Source of the DNA: JACPPO01 sp965262505
GTDB lineage: Bacteria; Acidobacteriota; Vicinamibacteria; Vicinamibacterales; UBA2999
Reading direction: 5' to 3'
Length of the DNA stretch: 64,000 nucleotides
Assembly: GCA_965262505.1 (NCBI GenBank)
Contig: CBDHFM010000002.1
Coordinates: 57,523 to 121,522 of the forward strand
Shown: piece after piece, positions 25,205 to 33,420 of the stretch
How positions within the stretch are numbered: the stretch's first letter is position 1
How the letters are laid out: every line of letters starts with the position of its first letter
The notes under the pieces: model-generated
The model's input: the letters and a program-made list of their open reading frames with translations, nothing else
Databases searched by the model: none
What the model was told of the DNA's origin: nothing
Position numbers and translations under genes: made by a program

Positions 25205-25260
25205 GGATATAAGACTATAAGAAGATACGTAAATATATATTACCGTATATTCTGGCTCAG
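25205..25260. promoter_or_regulatory. AT-rich promoter/operator region of parA
   Basis: A run of ATATAAGACTATAAGAAG followed by TACGTAA-N6-TTACCGTA (imperfect inverted repeat). It is strikingly AT-rich for this window and directly upstream of parA, so it is likely the operator/parS and promoter. Inferred from position. Confidence 0.4.
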
Positions 25261-25424
25261 GAGGTGGATCGGAGTTAAGCACTGGGTGTGGATAGCCATC
25301 GAGCGCAGAAGGCTCTCTCTAGTCGCGGTTCGAAGGGCTACTCGGCCCTAAAGAGCAGGACTCAGGAGTGGTCTTTCACTATGTGCGCTGAATCGTGCAG
25401 TACCATGGTGAAGCGCACGGGCGC

Positions 25425-25554
25425 TACAACGTCGCCATCTGGAGGCTGTCCAACGCCTCTACGAACTGGCCTAGGCCCTGCTCAACGACTTCGACACCCT
25501 CGAGAAGGTCGTGGAAGAGAATACAGATATAAGCGAATAAGCATATGCTTATTC
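25425..25554 (+). pseudogene. Remnant of the HTH gene C-terminus, with a 20-bp palindrome
   Basis: The + frame reads HLEAVQRLYELA, stop, ALLNDFDTLEKVVEENTDIS-E-stop, aligning with the end of the HTH protein at 28128-28628 (RLFALAQALTHDYEQFETLV...EVSE). An internal TAG and loss of the N-terminus mark it as a remnant. Its stop codon lies in the perfect palindrome GAATAAGCATATGCTTATTC (25535-25554). No recombinase follows it. The 25261-25424 segment is uninformative. Confidence 0.45.
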
Positions 25555-25624
25555 ACAAAAGAATCCCCTGTAGGATAGGTGGGGGAGAGGACCCGTTCAA
25601 AAACGGCTCTGTTGAGCCGTCGAA

Positions 25625-25915
25625 TCAGACTAACGGTTTCCAAGCGTCGGGATGACGCGAGGCGTGCATCACGGCCACGACCAAGAGGAACTCCTCGTGG
25701 ATTTCATAGAAAATGGAGTAGGGGAAGCCTCTGACCTTGGCTTGGCGGACGGCCCGGTAGGCCACCTGGGCGCTTTCGGGGAAAGCCAGAATTTGCTCTA
25801 CCTTGGCGTCCACAGCCGAGAGAAAGCGAGCTCCGAGCTCGGGCTCATGGTCGTTGTAAAACTCTGCGGCTGAAAAAAGATCTGCCTTGGCCGGGGCCGT
25901 CAAGACCAGCTTCAT
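25625..25915 (-). CDS. parE: RelE/ParE-family toxin
   Basis: A 96-aa protein: MKLVLTAPAKADLFSAAEFY, then LGARFLSAVDAKVEQILAFP and RGFPYSIFYEIHEEFLLVVA, AVMHASRHPDAW. The RxF-PY-xI-x-Y and V-x-AVMHxSRHPxxW blocks are typical of ParE-like toxins. ATGA overlap with the antitoxin ahead. It probably acts on gyrase or ribosome-bound mRNA; the target cannot be told from sequence. Confidence 0.85.
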   Translation of the reverse strand: MKLVLTAPAKADLFSAAEFYNDHEPELGARFLSAVDAKVEQILAFPESAQVAYRAVRQAKVRGFPYSIFYEIHEEFLLVVAVMHASRHPDAWKPLV

Positions 25916-26121
25916 CGCTGGATGTGCGCGAGTTCAGCTCTGATTTCTTCCCAGCTGAAAACATCGTCCGGATTGGCTTTGTAGGCAGCTAACCGCTTGT
26001 CAAGCTGAGCCTTTTGCTCGTCAGTCAAAGCGGGAAGAGTGCTCTCGATCAGAAAGTCCGCAAGCTCAAGACGCTCTTCGGCTGGGAGTTGGAGCGCTTG
26101 GGTTTTCAGGTCTGTGTTCAT
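25912..26121 (-). CDS. Addiction-module antitoxin (unstable antitoxin family)
   Basis: A 69-aa protein MNTDLKTQALQLPAEERLEL, ADFLIESTLP, LDKRLAAYKANPDDVFSWEE: the family in which a conserved LP-x-EER-x-EL-A-x-x-LL helix precedes W-E-E-I. The ATG at 26121 was chosen by family start. It overlaps the toxin gene by 4 nt (ATGA), typical for this type II pair. Confidence 0.8.
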   Translation of the reverse strand: MNTDLKTQALQLPAEERLELADFLIESTLPALTDEQKAQLDKRLAAYKANPDDVFSWEEIRAELAHIQR

Positions 26122-26170
26122 CATCAATTTTATTATACGGACGCTCAAAGACCTGGCAAGGGGAAGGAAG

Positions 26171-26425
26171 TGTGGATAATGGAATAAATATTTCCTTATT
26201 GATACGGGCTAGACTCCGCTGTGCCGCCTGGCGGTCCATCAGCCGGCGCCGTCGCACGGCCCACAAACGCCGCTCCTGGGCGCGCTACGCGCCTCGTCTG
26301 GGTTTTCCACAAGACCCTGTGATTTTAGAAGTTTTCCATCGGTGAAACAGACACCCCGCACATGTAGTACAGGTCATGTAACAAGAGCAGCAAGTACGTA
26401 CAGGCCGGTGGCCTGTTTATCTTTG
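26171..26425. repeat. Origin-like block (oriV candidate 2), degenerate duplicate of 2535-2730
   Basis: Starts with a perfect DnaA-type box TGTGGATAA (26171-26179) and an AT-rich stretch. Then GTTTTCCACAAGACCCTGTG, GAAGTTTTCCATCGGTGAAAC and AAGTACGTACAGGCCGGTGG parallel the 2535-2730 block in the same order. The 34-bp iterons have been lost; one half-copy remains. Followed by a repA remnant. Confidence 0.55.
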
Positions 26426-26540
26426 GGGTGAGAAACGAAAAACCGGCCGACTCGACCTGGAAGTGATGGAATGAGTAGGGAGACGGGTACCAGCCAGGCG
26501 GATTTCCATCAGTGTTCCTGGCCAACGGCTGTTACCGAGA

Positions 26541-26614
26541 CGGTCAAGGGCGCGCTGGTGGTCTTGCCATCGTCGCCGCGCATCGCGCCGTCGCAACTGC
26601 GCCTCGTCGAATAA
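26541..26614 (+). pseudogene. repA 3' remnant
   Basis: GTCAAGGGCGCGCTGGTGG through CGCCTCGTCGAATAA matches the last 24 codons of repA (1818-1889), about 85% identical, ending at the same stop. The rest of the gene is absent. It shows this block once had its own initiator of the same family. Confidence 0.6.
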
Positions 26615-26698
26615 CGGGACAGATCTCTCACGCCTCGAATGGTGGGTCAGCGTCCTTCCCCACCATTCGCGCTTCGAGCGCACAACACTGGAAATTTT

Positions 26699-27547
26699 AT
26701 GCAGATCAGCCGCGAGGACTACGACAAAGTAAGTGGAGAGATTAACAAACGCTTCCAAGAGGAAATGCTCTTCGATCAACTGGTGACGACCGTCATCGAG
26801 TGGCACGAAGCCATGGTGAAATTCGCGGCCCGATCGGATGCAGCCTCAGTCAGTAGTTATCCCACGATGTTGAAGAAGATCCGGGAGTGCAACGTAATGC
26901 TCAGGATCGCGAACATTCTCTCGACGGCGTTGTCATTCACGGAAAATATCGAAGATGACCGCAGGCATAACAAGCATGAGTGCGGGAAGCCGATCTGCAC
27001 CATTGCGAGAGAACTACGGAACAGAATTCAGCACTCCTCGATCCGGCCGCAGCACGGTGGCGGTTGGACAAATATGCGGCTTGCCACGCCGCAAATGAAC
27101 GAAATGCCAGCCAACCTCACAAAAACCAGTGTGACCTTGAGCATTCCATGGCGAAAGGTCCGGGACGACATCGCGCGGCAGAAGCGGGATGGCCCGAAGC
27201 GCGCAAAACGCTTCGAACAAGCATGCGAGCAGGAGTTTCCGAACCGCGATTCATTAGACATAGACATAGTCATGGTCATCAACGGCTACTTGAAATGCCT
27301 GTCGGATGTCATAAATAAACGACGAGAGGCGCAACCGTTCAGGACACATACCGAGCTACTGGAGAAGGCTAGAGCGCTGAATGACATGGATGCAGTGTCT
27401 CCAGATGGCGAGAAAATCCCTCTCGGAGCAAGTCAAATAAAGTTGGCAGAAATCAAGGAACTTCTAGATTGGAATCAGCGCCTCCCAGATCTCGAACTCA
27501 TACAGTTCGGGAGGGGAAAGCCCGACCTAGGGCCGACGCCGCGCTAA
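26699..27547 (+). CDS. Hypothetical protein with a HEPN-like RNRIQH motif
   Basis: A 282-aa protein MQISREDYDKVSGEINKRFQ, all-helical by appearance. Around residue 120 it has CTIARELRNRIQHSSIRPQH, in which RNRIQH fits the R-x4-H motif of HEPN RNases. Later blocks (KRDGPKRAKRFEQACEQEFP, KLAEIKELLDWNQRLPDLEL) give no further clue. I do not recognise a named family. It sits as cargo in the duplicated origin block and is a candidate RNA-targeting defence or toxin protein. Confidence 0.55.
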   Translation: MQISREDYDKVSGEINKRFQEEMLFDQLVTTVIEWHEAMVKFAARSDAASVSSYPTMLKKIRECNVMLRIANILSTALSFTENIEDDRRHNKHECGKPICTIARELRNRIQHSSIRPQHGGGWTNMRLATPQMNEMPANLTKTSVTLSIPWRKVRDDIARQKRDGPKRAKRFEQACEQEFPNRDSLDIDIVMVINGYLKCLSDVINKRREAQPFRTHTELLEKARALNDMDAVSPDGEKIPLGASQIKLAEIKELLDWNQRLPDLELIQFGRGKPDLGPTPR

Positions 27548-27970
27548 ACCGACAGTAGTTCGTCTGATCGCTCCGGCAACACCCACCCCCAAACGGCCCG
27601 GATAGCCTTCACGAGCCGGGCGTGTCAACGGCTGTGCCGGCCTCCGCTTGTCTGTTTACGATTGGCGAGGAATGGGCCTTGGGAGGGCCCAGCCCAGCGG
27701 CGCCCCTGGCAAAGCGCCGCCTTGGCAGGCGGTGGTCGGACCGAGTCCTCCGCTGGCCGTCGAAGGGCCGTAGGGCTGGCGTTGACCACCGCCCCGCCGC
27801 CCGTCCTGGCCGCGGCGGGCGAGCTCGGGAGCGCCCAGGGCTGGTCATGATGAGCCGGCGCCGCGGGGAGAGGCCGGGGGCCCGTCCTGATCCGCGAGGG
27901 CGCCGGGCTCCGGCCGCCCGGTGTGCGCTCGGCGGCCCCCGGTGACGGCGCTGGGTCCGTCGCCGTATCT
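27548..27970. other. Intergenic region with a short duplicated block, no gene found
   Basis: 27570-27615 (CAACACCCACCCCCAAACGG...ACGAGCCGG) repeats the block at 2841-2885, another sign that this region and the 2.5-2.9 kb origin region share ancestry. The remaining sequence to 27970 is very GC-rich, and I see no supportable coding frame in it. Confidence 0.5.
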
Positions 27971-27974
27971 CACT

Positions 27975-27998
27975 GTCCCATAACTCCCTTTATGGGAC
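27975..27998. promoter_or_regulatory. dif-like recombination core site 3 (CATAA-N6-TTATG)
   Basis: GTCCCATAA-CTCCCT-TTATGGGAC: perfect 9-bp arms and a 6-bp spacer, 130 bp before the HTH-recombinase operon. Outer arm bases differ from sites 1 and 2 while the inner CATAA/TTATG and spacer length are the same, as expected for sites specialised to related recombinases. Confidence 0.6.
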
Positions 27999-28127
27999 CC
28001 TCGCCCCAGACCCGCCCGGGTCTTGCGTCTTGGACGACCATCTACTAACCTAGCGCACAGCATGCGCGCCAGACATCGTCCCACCTCGCACGCGCCGCAG
28101 GGGGTGTAGCCGACACGGCGCTCCCCG

Positions 28128-28628
28128 ATGCCCGCCACGCCCCGGTGGCTCCTCGCCATCCCCGACGCCATCCGCCAGCTCGAGGCGCTCGACCGCGACC
28201 TCCTCACCCGCCGCGATCTCGAACGGCTCTTCGGCGTCTCGCGCGCCCGGGCGGCGACGCTCATGCAGACCTTCGGGGCCGAGATGACCGGCTACCAGAG
28301 AACGCTGCCCCGGACGAAGCTCCTCCGCCAGCTCCGCCGGCACCGGACACGGGCCGCCTTCCGCGGCGAGGCGACGCGCCGCGACCGGGTCGTCACCGCG
28401 ATCCGCCAGGCCCGGCTCACCGGGATCCGGGTCGCGGTGCCCCTCGAGGCGCTCGAGGCGCGCCTGTCTGGCCTGCCCGCCGGCGTGACGGTCGAGCCCG
28501 GCCGTATCGAGGTGCGCTTCCGCAGCGCGACGGACGCCGTCGGGCGGCTCTTCGCGCTCGCCCAAGCGCTGACGCACGACTACGAGCAGTTCGAGACGCT
28601 CGTCGGCAGGGGAGAGGTGTCCGAATGA
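28128..28628 (+). CDS. HTH DNA-binding protein paired with a tyrosine recombinase
   Basis: A 166-aa protein starting MPATPRWLLAIPDAIRQLEA, with an HTH in LLTRRDLERLFGVSRARAAT and LMQTFGAEMTG. The C-terminal domain VRFRSATDAVGRLFALAQAL, THDYEQFETLVGRGEVSE is predicted helical. Its stop overlaps the recombinase start (ATGA), so the two are coupled. Homologues in the window: a frameshifted copy divergent from the recombinase at 13231 and a remnant at 25.4 kb. Likely a recombination directionality factor or repressor of the module; this is inference. Confidence 0.7.
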   Translation: MPATPRWLLAIPDAIRQLEALDRDLLTRRDLERLFGVSRARAATLMQTFGAEMTGYQRTLPRTKLLRQLRRHRTRAAFRGEATRRDRVVTAIRQARLTGIRVAVPLEALEARLSGLPAGVTVEPGRIEVRFRSATDAVGRLFALAQALTHDYEQFETLVGRGEVSE

Positions 28629-29602
28629 GCGAGGCCCTGATGCCCACGGTCGCCCGGCCCGAGATCACCAGGCGCGGCGGGGCCGTCGTGCTGCCCGCGG
28701 TGATCGTCGACGCCGGGCCGGCGGCCGTCGAGCGCTTTCTGGAGTTCTTCGCGGCGCGGATCGCGAACGCGAGGACGCGGGCGGCGTACGGGCGGGCCGT
28801 GGGGCAGTTTCTGGCGTGGTGCGCGGCGCGGGGCCTGGGGCTCACGGCGGTCTCGCCGCTGCACGTGGCGGCCTACATCCGGACCCACCCCGGGTCGGCG
28901 CCCACCGTCAAGCAGCACCTGGCGGCCATCCGCATGCTCGGCGACTGGCTCGTCGTCAGCCAGGTCCTGCCGGTGAACCCGGCGGCGGCCGTCCGGGGGC
29001 CGAAGCATGTGGTGACGACGGGCGCGACGCCGGTGCTCTCGCCGGCCGAGGCCCGCCGACTCCTCGCGGCGATCGACACGGGCACGCTCGCCGGCCTGCG
29101 CGACCGGGCGCTCGTCTCGGTGATGCTCTACAGCTTCGCGCGGGTGAGCGCGGTCATCGGCATGCGGCGGCACGACTACTTCCGGCAGGAGAGCCGGGGG
29201 TGGCTCCGGCTCCACGAGAAGGGCGGCACGCGGCACGACGTCCCGGCCCACCATCGGGCGGCCGAGGCGCTCGACGACTACCTCGCGCGGGCCGGGCTCG
29301 ACGCGGCGACGGCGGCGCTCTTCCAGAGCGTCGACCCCGCGGGGCGGCGGCTGACGGGCCGGGCGCTCTCGCGGCGTCTCGTCCTGGCGATGATCAAGCG
29401 GCGGGCGGCGGCGGCGGATCTGCCGCCCTCGACCTGCTGCCACACGTTCCGGGCGACGGGGATCACGGCGTATCTGTCGAACGGGGGGACGCTCGAACAC
29501 GCACAGCAGATCGCCGGGCACGCCTCCCCGAAGACGACGAAGCTCTACGACCGGACGGCGGATACGATCACCGCCGACGAGATCGAGCGCATCGTGATCT
29601 AG
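28625..29602 (+). CDS. Tyrosine recombinase (XerC/D-like)
   Basis: A 325-aa protein. The core-binding domain includes NARTRAAYGRAVGQFLAWCA and SAPTVKQHLAAIRMLGDWLV. The catalytic part has Arg in LYSFARVSAVIGMRRHDYF, Lys in HEKGGTRHDVP, CCHTFRATGITAYLSNGG and ASPKTTKLYDRT (Tyr nucleophile). ATGA overlap with the upstream HTH gene fixes the start at 28625. An N-terminal half copy of this gene is found at 39890-40180. Probably acts on the dif-like site at 27975. Confidence 0.85.
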   Translation: MSEALMPTVARPEITRRGGAVVLPAVIVDAGPAAVERFLEFFAARIANARTRAAYGRAVGQFLAWCAARGLGLTAVSPLHVAAYIRTHPGSAPTVKQHLAAIRMLGDWLVVSQVLPVNPAAAVRGPKHVVTTGATPVLSPAEARRLLAAIDTGTLAGLRDRALVSVMLYSFARVSAVIGMRRHDYFRQESRGWLRLHEKGGTRHDVPAHHRAAEALDDYLARAGLDAATAALFQSVDPAGRRLTGRALSRRLVLAMIKRRAAAADLPPSTCCHTFRATGITAYLSNGGTLEHAQQIAGHASPKTTKLYDRTADTITADEIERIVI

Positions 29603-29919
29603 AAGTTGGCCGTCCGGCCAGGCGCCGCGCCCCGCGGGACGGCCGTTCGGCGCGTCTGGACGGACGCGCTGCCAGAGGCCGAGTCCGCCACGTCGGGTTT
29701 CGTGTGGCGAGGACGCTCGATCAGGTCTTGCGTCTTCGCCTCTTTACCCCTGGGGGCTGGGGGTTCTCGGCAGCGCGTCGATGGCGCGCCGCGCCCACCC
29801 GGGTCGGTTCTCTCTGGCAGCACACCAGGAGCGTCCGCAAAGACAGATCCATTGTCCTGCGCCCTAGAGTTTTCTTGGACACTTGATTGCGAGAGAGTTC
29901 TCGCAGGAGGAGTGTCGAG

Positions 29920-30300
29920 ATGAGGAAGCAGGTTGAAGAATCGACGGCGGCCGAGAGCGCCCGGAGGGCGACTGGACCGGCCGCCGCGCGTGACCGGAAG
30001 GGGCGGTTTTAGGCCCGGCGTAAACGCGCGACGGTACTCCGCCTGCTGCGAGGCGAGAATCTCGAGTCGGTGTCGCGGGAGTTGGGGATCACGGCGGCAC
30101 GGGCCTCGCAATGGCGTGACCAGTTCCTGGCCGCGGGCCAGGCGGGGCTGAAGAGCCGCGCGCCGGATGCCCGGGATGAGGAGCACCAGCGACTGCACGC
30201 CAAGGTCGGCGAGCTGCTCATGGAGAACGAGCGGCTCTACGCGAAGGTGGACGACCTGGAGGCCGGCGGCCCTTTGGTTCGGCGGAGGTCGACGCGATGA
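29920..30300 (+). pseudogene. IS3-type transposase OrfA with an in-frame stop
   Basis: Begins MRKQVEESTAAESARRATGP; a TAG follows at codon 31, after which the frame continues RRKRATVLRLLRGENLESVS, RELGITAARASQWRDQFLAA (HTH) and a leucine-zipper-like KVGELLMENERLYAKVDDLE. Equivalent to OrfA of copy C. Inactive as a full-length product. Confidence 0.7.
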
Positions 30301-31224
30301 GTGGTGCCCAGTCGAACGCCGCCCGTCGGGCGTACGGCGTACAACGGGTCTGCCGCGTGTGGGGACGGGCGCGGTCCAGCGTCTACGTGCGACGGCCCGC
30401 GACGCGGTCGCGCGCCCCACGGCGCCGCGGGCCGGTCGGTGCCGCCACGGACGAGGTGCGGGTCGGCCACATCCGCCGGGGGCTCGATGCCTCCCCGTTT
30501 CATGGCGAAGGGGACCGGACAGCGTGGGCGAAGCTGCGGGTCGAGAGGATCCGCACCTCGCAGGAACGGGTGCGACGGGTGAGGCGGGAGCACGGCCTCC
30601 AGGCCCCATACCGCGCGGGTCATGCACACGGCCCGAAGGCACATGATGGAACGATCACCCCGGCGGCCCCCAACGTGATGTGATGGAACGATCACCCCGG
30701 CGGCCCCCAACGTGATGTGGGGGACGGACATGACGTCCACGGTGACGGTCGGCGAGGGGGCGGCCTGCGTCTTCGTGGCCGGCGATCACTGTACGACCGA
30801 GTGCAGCGGTCTCCATGCGGCCACGCGTGGCACCCGGTTTGAGGCCCTGGAGCCGATTCGCCAAGGTGTCCGCGAACGCTTCGGCCCCATCGGCGACGGG
30901 GTCGCCGAGGGGCTGCGTCTGCGCCACGACCACGGCTCGAACTCCCTGGCGGACGATTTCCAACAGGAGGTCGCGTTCTTCGGGATTGAGAGTTCCCCGA
31001 GCTTCGTGCGAGAGCCCGAAGGCAATGGGGTCACGGAGCGTTTCATCCGTACGTGAAAGGAGAATCTCTTGTGGGTGCGGAGCTTCGAAACGATCGAGGA
31101 ACTCCGCCTCACCTTGCTCGAGTTTCAACGAACGTACAACGAGCAGTGGATGCTGGCAAAGTACGACTATCGGAGTCCAGCCCAAGTGCGACGCAATTTC
31201 GACGGGCTGGACGCGGTAGCGTAG
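30297..31224 (+). pseudogene. IS3-type transposase OrfB, broken by a tandem duplication and a stop
   Basis: Starts MSGAQSNAARRAYGVQRVCR and continues to DASPFHGEGDR and TPAAPNVM, where a 37-bp direct duplication (about 30643-30718) shifts the frame. The rest, GTDMTSTVTVGEGAACVFVA, LRHDHGSNSLADDFQQEVAF, EPEGNGVTERFIRT, carries the D-D-E residues but ends in TGA at 31054; the C-terminus follows out of context. Dead gene. Confidence 0.75.
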
Positions 31225-31562
31225 AAGTGATTACCTGCAAACCACTGTCCAAGAACCCTGGGGCGCTACACTCCTGCAGAGGTAGAACTTGGTGAGAACA
31301 ACGATTTTGCGGAGGTCAGTAGGCAGTTGACGAATTTTAAACGCATTCTCCACCCGGCCGTGACGATGGTACCCTGACGCATGCTTCCAGCGGGACCGAT
31401 CTCCGTGGCCTCGGTGGGAAAAGCTTCCACTATAAGTTTCATCGGGCTGCAATTATCGAAGAGTGCGAACCGTTCAAAACCGGCTATTGGCCTCACCAGG
31501 TGTCTTGTCGTCAAGTCCGATCTCCTGTTTCAGGCCCGAGGACTGGCGACGCGGGACGAACG

Positions 31563-33242
31563 GTGACCACTCGTCGAACCCAGTCGTCGCCCCGTGAGAA
31601 TCAGCTCTCCAGGACTGATCGGTTTCGTTTCAGAAGGACAGACAGTATAGGTGCCGCGGCGGCCGAGGACGATGGCGAGGTCCTCAAGGACTGCTACGTC
31701 GATACTGGTGCGCTTCAACTTCTTCAGGATATCGGTGACCGTCGACGGATTGTCCTCGGTCGAACAGGTGCTGGGAAGTCTGCTCTGTTGGCGATTCTCG
31801 AACAGAGTCAGCCGGGACGGGCTATTAAGCTGTCCCCTGAGCACCTGGCACTGACCTACGTCGCCAACTCGACGATCCTCAACTTCTTCGGCAGCATCGG
31901 CGTCAACCTTGATCCATTCTTCAAGTTACTGTGGCGCCACGTCCTGACGGTCGAGATTCTGACGCATTATTTTGAGCATAGCGCGGAGCCTTCCAAGTCT
32001 CTGCTTGAGAGACTGCGAGCACTGTTCGTGGGGTCGTCAAAACACGACAAAGATATGCGTCAAGCGGTCCAGTACCTGGAGGACTGGGGTAAGACTTTTT
32101 GGCAGGATACGGAGTTTCGCGTCAAGGAAATCACAAGCCGTGTGGAAACCCAGCTGAATGCGGAGCTAAAGGCCACTCTCGGGTCGAAGGCAGCAGCCGT
32201 CAGCGGTTCCGCGCAAAGCGCGGACCGATTCACTGAGGAGGAGAAATCTGAACTGGTGTCTCGCGGTCAGCACATCATTAGCAAGGTACAGGCCCAAGAC
32301 TTGCAAAAGGTTCTTCGTCTACTGGATTCGGTTTTAACCGATAAGCAACACGGTTACTACGTCATCGCTGATGGGTTGGACGAAAACTGGGTGGAAGAAC
32401 GCCTTCGCTACAAGCTGATCATGGCGCTGATGCAGACTGCGCGTGATTTCAGCGAAGTTCGGCATGCCAAAGTGATCGTGGCGCTTAGGCGAGACCTCAT
32501 TGAGCGCGTTTTTCGATTGACCAGAGACTCTGGATTTCAGGAGGAGAAGTATCAGTCATTGTATGTTCCCCTTGAGTGGACGAAGGGTCATATTCTCGAA
32601 GTGCTCGACAAGCGCATCAACTACCTCATCGCGCGGAGGTATACGGGTGTGCCCGTGACTCACAGGGATGTCCTGCCGAGAGAGTTCAGGAAGAAGCCGA
32701 TTGGGGACTACATCTATTCGATTGCAAGGCGACCTCGTGACGTAATCGCACTTTTCAACACCTGCCTCGGTGCCGCAACGAACCACACTAAGTTCGGTGC
32801 CAAGGAGCTTCGACTGGCTGAGGGGGAGTACTCGAGGTCCCGCCTGCGTGCACTCGCTGACGAGTGGAGTGCAGACTACCCGACGCTCATGGCGTTTACG
32901 TCGATACTTCAACGACGGACCGCGTCATTCAAACTATCCACGATTTCCGACAGAGAAATCGAGGACCTGTGCCTTAGGGTCGCATCCGATCATCCTGGAG
33001 GAATTGGTCTAGCTCAGCTAGCAATGCAATTGGTGGACGGCATCATGTCAGCTGAGTTGTGCAAGTTTCAGATGATGAAGACGTTCTACCAGATTGGTCT
33101 TGTGGGCCTGAAGCTCGCTCCGCACGAAACAGCATCCTGGGTCGATGAGCTCGGTCGTAGCGTGTCGTTTCCAGAGATCAATAATCAGACGAGTGCAGTC
33201 GTGAACCCGTCGTACCACAGAGCATTGGGAGTCACAGGGTGA
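31563..33242 (+). CDS. P-loop ATPase, Sll1717-type
   Basis: About 559 residues from a GTG at 31563 (the frame is open to 31500). Walker A GRTGAGKS lies at residues 66-73 in the context YVDTGALQLLQDIGDRRRIV, and YYVIADGLDEN is the Walker B-like block. Long helices follow (VKEITSRVETQLNAELKATL) and a second module near the end. This matches the Sll1717 group of P-loop ATPases found in accessory and defence regions; no specific activity is known to me. It lies between IS3 copies, so it is cargo. Confidence 0.65.
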   Translation: MTTRRTQSSPRENQLSRTDRFRFRRTDSIGAAAAEDDGEVLKDCYVDTGALQLLQDIGDRRRIVLGRTGAGKSALLAILEQSQPGRAIKLSPEHLALTYVANSTILNFFGSIGVNLDPFFKLLWRHVLTVEILTHYFEHSAEPSKSLLERLRALFVGSSKHDKDMRQAVQYLEDWGKTFWQDTEFRVKEITSRVETQLNAELKATLGSKAAAVSGSAQSADRFTEEEKSELVSRGQHIISKVQAQDLQKVLRLLDSVLTDKQHGYYVIADGLDENWVEERLRYKLIMALMQTARDFSEVRHAKVIVALRRDLIERVFRLTRDSGFQEEKYQSLYVPLEWTKGHILEVLDKRINYLIARRYTGVPVTHRDVLPREFRKKPIGDYIYSIARRPRDVIALFNTCLGAATNHTKFGAKELRLAEGEYSRSRLRALADEWSADYPTLMAFTSILQRRTASFKLSTISDREIEDLCLRVASDHPGGIGLAQLAMQLVDGIMSAELCKFQMMKTFYQIGLVGLKLAPHETASWVDELGRSVSFPEINNQTSAVVNPSYHRALGVTG

Positions 33243-33420
33243 CTAGGTGGAGGCCGTTGGTGCACGAATCCTGCCTCTCAGGCGCGCACGATCGATCTGA
33301 TCCTTCCTCACTCACAAGCCCCGCTAGACGCGTCGCGCTTGGGCTTCCAAGCGCAGAAACTCAGCGCGGTGACTTTGCCGGCTTGGACCGCCTCATTGAT
33401 ATCAACACCGTGTGAGTAAA

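Larger units (their letters stand above)
29860..31265 (+). mobile_element. IS3-family element, degenerate copy A
   Basis: Ends are imperfect inverted repeats: GCGCCCTAGAG-TTTTCTTGGACA at the left and TGTCCAAGAACCCTGGGGCGC at the right. Both transposase genes are broken by stops and a tandem duplication. It is related to, but diverged from, the two copies at 33421 and 36015. The stretch 29603-29859 has no gene. Confidence 0.75.

Noticed and set aside
27620..27960. Coding potential in the GC-rich stretch before recombinase site 3
   Set aside because: Both strands are open but with Arg/Pro/Gly-only composition and no recognisable motif.
28145..29602. Longer start of the recombinase at 28145
   Set aside because: The upstream 160 codons are an out-of-frame reading of the HTH gene; the ATGA overlap at 28625 is a far better start.
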